A stretch of 18,642 bases of DNA from JBFEYJ01 sp041546305 (lineage in GTDB: Bacteria; Pseudomonadota; Gammaproteobacteria; Thiohalomonadales; Thiohalomonadaceae): the NCBI GenBank assembly GCA_041546305.1, contig JBFEWO010000045.1:1-18642 (forward strand), written 5' to 3'. The notes under the pieces were generated by a model. That model had not been told where the DNA came from. It did no database searches and saw only the letters and a list, made by a program, of their open reading frames with translations. A program made the position numbers and the translations under genes. Below, one piece after another: positions 14,925 through 18,642 of this stretch; position 1 is the first letter of the stretch; each line of letters starts with the position of its first letter.

Positions 14925-17900
14925 TACGGCCATCCGTCTCTATCGCCGCCTGTTCGGTTCCCCGGCCCTGGCCGGCCAGCTGCCTGACGGCGTTGAAACA
15001 GTCCTCGACGGCAATACCGCAGTGGCCATCACCGAGGCGTGTATCGCCGACAGCGCCGGACTTGGTGCCAGCTTCTCCGCCGATGGTGCCGAACTAGCCT
15101 GGCGCTCGGAACAACAACGCAACCGCAACAACATGTTTGGCGGCCTGCTCCATTCCCAAGAGGCCGAAGGAGCACGCGGCGCCCTGGCCGCCGCCACCGG
15201 AATGTGCATGGCAGGGCAGCGTGCGGCGGTATTCCTCACGGCACAGGACCTCGCCGGCGCCCAGGACCTGCTGGTCTCCGCCGCCGGACGCCGCCTGCCA
15301 CTGGTGATGCACCTGGCTAACCGTGCCCTCGCCTCGCACGGTGCCGCCATCGGCAGCGGCCACGAAACGGTTCACCTCAGCGCCGACAGCGGCTGCTTCA
15401 CCCTGTTCGCAGCCAACGCCCAGCAGGCGGTGGACTTTACCCTGATCGCCCGCCGCGTGGCCGAACTCAGCCTCACCCCCGGCATCGTCGCGATGGACGG
15501 CGAGCAGACTGCGCAGGCGGCACAGGAGGTCAAACTCCCCTCAGTGCAGCTGATCAAACGTTTTATCGGCAAGGCCGGTGAGGACATTGCCACACCGAGC
15601 GAGGCACAGAGACTGCTGTTCGGCGAGAATCGCCGCCGTGTGCCCCAATGGCACGACCTGGACCGTCCCGCCCTGCACGGTGCACTACAGGACAGCGACA
15701 GTTACGCCCTCGGCCATGCTGCCCAGGCCCCCTTCTTCGAGCATCAGCTGCCTGCCCTGCTGGAGGAAGCGTTCAACGAATTCGCCCGCCTCACCGGTCG
15801 TCAGTACACCCAGGTCTCCGGCTTTGCTGCCGACAAAGCCAAACTGCTGCTGGTCGCCCAGGGCGCGGCCATCGAAACCGCCTGTGCCGTGGCCGAACAC
15901 GTGCGCAAGGCCTACAAGCTGAAGGTCGGCGTGGTCGGCTTACACGGGTTGCGCCCCTTCCCCGGTGCAACCCTAGCAGAACTGCTCAAGGGCAAGCGCG
16001 CCGTTGCCGTGCTAGAACGCCTGGACACGCCGTTGGCCGGCGATCCGCCACTGCTTCGGGAACTGCGCGGCGCCCTCGACCGGGCACTGGAGAACGGCCG
16101 CTTTGCAGCCGACTGCCATCCTGGCTATCCGGCGATGCGCGAGAACGAGCGTCCGCGCCTGCTTTCGGTCATCTATGGGCTCGGTGGCCTGGCACTGCGT
16201 GCCGCCGACCTTACCGAACTGTGCAAGCAGATGGATGAAAAGAGTGCTTCGCAGCGTTATCTCGGCCTCGATTTTCACCGTGCGGATACCCACCACCCCA
16301 AGCGCCAGGTCATGCTCGACGCCCTGCGCCGCCACTACCCGGCCATCGCAGCGCTGGGTCTGCGCAGCAGTGCCGCTGCACCGGATTTGCATCCGGAGGG
16401 CGCCACGGCCATCACGGTACACCGACTCGCAGGCGAAGCGATGGAAGGGCTAGCACTGGAGGCGGGCAGCTTCCTGCATCAACTGCTCGGCGGACAGGTG
16501 CGCAGCCGGTCGGCCATCAGCTGGGAGCGTTGGGGCGGCGTCCTGTGCGACCACCTGTTGCACGCCCCTGCCGGACTGAATGATCCAGGCGAGGAGTTCG
16601 CCTCCGATATCGCCCTGCTCGCTACCAATCCATCGCACCCTAACCTGCGTCCCCTCGACAATCTGCACCAGGGCGGCATGCTGATACTCAGCGCTGCCGG
16701 AGAGGATTCTGAGGTCTGGAACGCTCTGCCCGCTGAGCTGCGCCACTCACTCACGGAAAAGGCGGCAACTCTCTACCTGATTCCCGCCGCGGAAACTAAA
16801 GACACCAGGCAGGAACACCACGAACGGCTAATTGGTGGCCTATTCGGTGCCCTGTTGCAGAGCGAACGACTCAAACTCAAGCCTCGCCGTGTTCTAACTG
16901 CCCGCGAGGAGGCCCTGTCGCACCTGGCCGAAACCGAACGCACACCGCGACTCAAGGCCTTCGAGCAGGGGATGGACGAGGTCCGTCGCTTCGACTTCAC
17001 CTCCCTGCCCGCGGCAAGCGGGACCTCACTAGCCAACTGGAATGACGAGGCGCCGCTGGCGGTGCGCCACCTCGGTCGTAGTGGCGACAGCTACGGCAGC
17101 CTGCCCCGCTTCTGGGATCAGGTCGGCGTGCTCTACCGCAACAGCGAGGGTGCGGCGCTGACCGCGGATCCCTACATGGCTATCGGTAGCATCCCGCCGC
17201 TCAGCGCCACCTTTCGCGACCTGAGCCCGGCACGCCTCACCCTCCCCCGCTTCAGTGCCGAGAACTGTACCGCCTGCGGCAAGTGCTGGACCACCTGTCC
17301 GGATAGCGCCATCGGAGCGGTGGCCCTCAGCCCCAAGGGCATCGTCGAAACCGGTATCCGCCTGGCCGAGGCCACCGAGGTACGTGCCATCGCCGGCAAG
17401 CTGGCGACCGGCATCGCCACCCTGGCGCGCAAGGGCGAGACTGAGGCGGTTACCGCCGATCATCTTCTAGCCGATGCCTATACCTGGCTGCAAGAAAAGT
17501 CGCCCGTGGCCGAAGACCGTCGCGATTCCATCGAGATTGCCCTGGAGCGGATGCAACAGGCACTGGCCGGCCTGCCGATCAGTATCACCGAACCGCTGTT
17601 CAGTCTGGCAGAAAAGGCACAAAAGGACAGCGGCGAGCTGCTCTCGCTGGTCATCAATCCCGACAGCTGCAAGGGCTGCGGCCTGTGCAGCGCCGTCTGC
17701 GCCGACGAGGCGATGGCGATGTTCGACCAGACCGGGGAAGCGGTGAACGAGTTGCGCCACAGCTGGCGCCTGTGGCAACAGACCCCGGACACTTCCTCCG
17801 CCACGATTGAGCGTCTGAGCAAGTGCGCCGACATGGGCCCGATGGCCGCGGTGATGCTGTCGCGCCACTGTGCCTTTGCTCTGTCCGGCGGTGATGGGGC

Positions 17901-18642
17901 TGAGGCAGGCTCCGGCGAGAAGATCGCCGTTCGCCAGGTACTCGCCGCCACCGAATACCAGCAGCAGCCGCTGCTGCACCGCTTCATCCAGGAACTGGCT
18001 GAGGCCCGCGAGGCGGTGAGCAAGACCATTCGCGACACCCTGGCCGAGGCGCTGCCCAGTGAGGACCTGGAGCGGCTCTCCCGCGGGCTGCAGCAGGTCC
18101 ACACCCGCGAGGCCAGCCTCAGCGCCTTCATCCAGGACGGCGACTCGATTATCGAAGGTAGCGGCGTCGATGCCCCCCACCTGCGCCGCCTCATCACCCT
18201 GGCCCAGGGCCTGGGTGAACTGCACTGGCGCCTCTCCCAGGGCGAGCACGGCCTGGGTCGTGCCCGCTACGGCATCGCGGTCGCTCCCGGGTCGGCTGCC
18301 GCCTGGGCCGGTGCCTTCCCGCACAATCCGTTCCACGCCCCGGTCACCATCGACATGACCGGCGATGCGGCACAGGTCGCTGCCGGGCTGCTGCAGGGCC
18401 AGATGAACGAGGCGCTGGAAGCAGTACGTTTGCTGCGTCAGGCCCGCGCCGAACTCGATCCCAAGGCGGCGAAGGACCAAGACAAGGACCGGCCGCTGTC
18501 TTGGTCGGATCTGAGTGACGAGGAACGCCTGCTGTGTCCGCCGCTGCTGCTTATCGGCAATGACCAGAGCCTCGGCGGCCGCGGTTTTGCCCAGCTCGCC
18601 TGGCTGCTCAACAGCGAGCTGCCGGTCAAGGTCGTGGTACTG
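14908..18642 (+). CDS. PFOR/NifJ-like iron-sulfur protein with degenerate thiamine sites (partial, runs off the end)
   Basis: The reading frame is open for 1245 codons to the window edge. It follows the single-chain pyruvate:ferredoxin oxidoreductase plan. Domain I (DGNTAVA, SQEAEGARGAL with E85, LANRALASHGAAIG) is followed by domain II (LTGRQYTQVSGF, VGVVGLHGLRPF), a gamma-like domain (SDIALLATNPSHPNLRP), and a ferredoxin domain with two motifs, C787/790/793/797 and C921/924/927/931, the second lacking the usual Pro. The last is the start of domain VI. YPITP of domain I is absent, and the domain VI GDG reads GND (1217-1219). No CAGCGE or GCSS cysteines are seen before it. Pyruvate chemistry is therefore doubtful; an electron-transfer or KorAB-partner role is inferred. 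The start overlaps the RnfB-like gene by 17 bases, implying translational coupling. Confidence 0.8.
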   Translation, partial: MPSFTDTAIRLYRRLFGSPALAGQLPDGVETVLDGNTAVAITEACIADSAGLGASFSADGAELAWRSEQQRNRNNMFGGLLHSQEAEGARGALAAATGMCMAGQRAAVFLTAQDLAGAQDLLVSAAGRRLPLVMHLANRALASHGAAIGSGHETVHLSADSGCFTLFAANAQQAVDFTLIARRVAELSLTPGIVAMDGEQTAQAAQEVKLPSVQLIKRFIGKAGEDIATPSEAQRLLFGENRRRVPQWHDLDRPALHGALQDSDSYALGHAAQAPFFEHQLPALLEEAFNEFARLTGRQYTQVSGFAADKAKLLLVAQGAAIETACAVAEHVRKAYKLKVGVVGLHGLRPFPGATLAELLKGKRAVAVLERLDTPLAGDPPLLRELRGALDRALENGRFAADCHPGYPAMRENERPRLLSVIYGLGGLALRAADLTELCKQMDEKSASQRYLGLDFHRADTHHPKRQVMLDALRRHYPAIAALGLRSSAAAPDLHPEGATAITVHRLAGEAMEGLALEAGSFLHQLLGGQVRSRSAISWERWGGVLCDHLLHAPAGLNDPGEEFASDIALLATNPSHPNLRPLDNLHQGGMLILSAAGEDSEVWNALPAELRHSLTEKAATLYLIPAAETKDTRQEHHERLIGGLFGALLQSERLKLKPRRVLTAREEALSHLAETERTPRLKAFEQGMDEVRRFDFTSLPAASGTSLANWNDEAPLAVRHLGRSGDSYGSLPRFWDQVGVLYRNSEGAALTADPYMAIGSIPPLSATFRDLSPARLTLPRFSAENCTACGKCWTTCPDSAIGAVALSPKGIVETGIRLAEATEVRAIAGKLATGIATLARKGETEAVTADHLLADAYTWLQEKSPVAEDRRDSIEIALERMQQALAGLPISITEPLFSLAEKAQKDSGELLSLVINPDSCKGCGLCSAVCADEAMAMFDQTGEAVNELRHSWRLWQQTPDTSSATIERLSKCADMGPMAAVMLSRHCAFALSGGDGAEAGSGEKIAVRQVLAATEYQQQPLLHRFIQELAEAREAVSKTIRDTLAEALPSEDLERLSRGLQQVHTREASLSAFIQDGDSIIEGSGVDAPHLRRLITLAQGLGELHWRLSQGEHGLGRARYGIAVAPGSAAAWAGAFPHNPFHAPVTIDMTGDAAQVAAGLLQGQMNEALEAVRLLRQARAELDPKAAKDQDKDRPLSWSDLSDEERLLCPPLLLIGNDQSLGGRGFAQLAWLLNSELPVKVVVL

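Noticed and set aside
14061..14933. A 290-codon open frame on the - strand opposite the RnfB-like gene.
   Set aside because: The + strand frame has clear RnfB motifs. The opposite frame is a by-product of GC-rich codon bias, with a low-complexity Ala/Gly/Val/His-rich translation.
15648..16238. A + strand 196-codon frame inside the PFOR-like gene, which could suggest a frameshift.
   Set aside because: The main frame stays open and keeps PFOR domain II sequence across it. The alternative frame is Arg/Pro-rich noise.
17467..18480. A 337-codon open frame on the - strand opposite the PFOR-like gene, with a second frame at 17478-18197.
   Set aside because: The + frame carries ferredoxin motifs and continuous PFOR similarity through this region; the opposite frames have no recognisable motif.

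Overview
The window looks like a chromosomal piece from a gammaproteobacterium, probably an anaerobic or sulfur-oxidising type. This is inferred from the outer-membrane lipoproteins, CRP-type palindromes, GC-rich codon use in the main cluster and the 2-oxoacid:ferredoxin oxidoreductase genes. No taxonomic marker gene is present. The left part (1-4.6 kb) is visibly more AT-rich than the right part.

Left part (1-4219): cell-envelope genes. A DUF2846-type lipoprotein and a small outer-membrane beta-barrel protein (TTG start) lie on the + strand. A two-gene operon on the - strand encodes a 774-residue lipoprotein (PPC, four CARDB repeats, PPC) followed by a small exported protein. Strong hairpin terminators separate the convergent genes.

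Divergent control region (4220-4672): it holds a perfect TGTGA-N6-TCACA palindrome, a terminator-like hairpin and a TTGACA promoter candidate ahead of the main cluster.

Right part (4673-18642, open at the window end): eight collinear redox genes. The first three form a soluble fumarate-reductase-like module: an iron-sulfur protein with one [2Fe-2S] and two [4Fe-4S] motifs, a FrdA/SdhA-type flavoprotein lacking the histidine that binds FAD covalently, and a NuoF-like NADH/FMN subunit. After a 381-base gap with a second perfect CRP-type palindrome, a good promoter and a structured leader come korA (gamma-alpha fusion) and korB of 2-oxoglutarate:ferredoxin oxidoreductase. Three unusual iron-sulfur proteins follow: an 837-residue protein with a PFOR-domain-VI-like segment and a C-terminal ferredoxin, an orphan RnfB-like protein, and a PFOR/NifJ-like giant of at least 1245 residues whose thiamine-binding motifs are degenerate.

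Working model (inference): NADH enters at the NuoF-like subunit, passes through the FrdB-like protein to the FrdA-like flavoprotein (fumarate to succinate), and KorAB interconverts succinyl-CoA and 2-oxoglutarate using ferredoxin. The RnfB-like protein and the two PFOR-derived proteins would act as a dedicated electron relay or scaffold. Together this would be a two-step segment of the TCA cycle, reductive or reversible, with its own electron-transfer apparatus. The two PFOR-like proteins with apparently lost thiamine sites are the most novel element.
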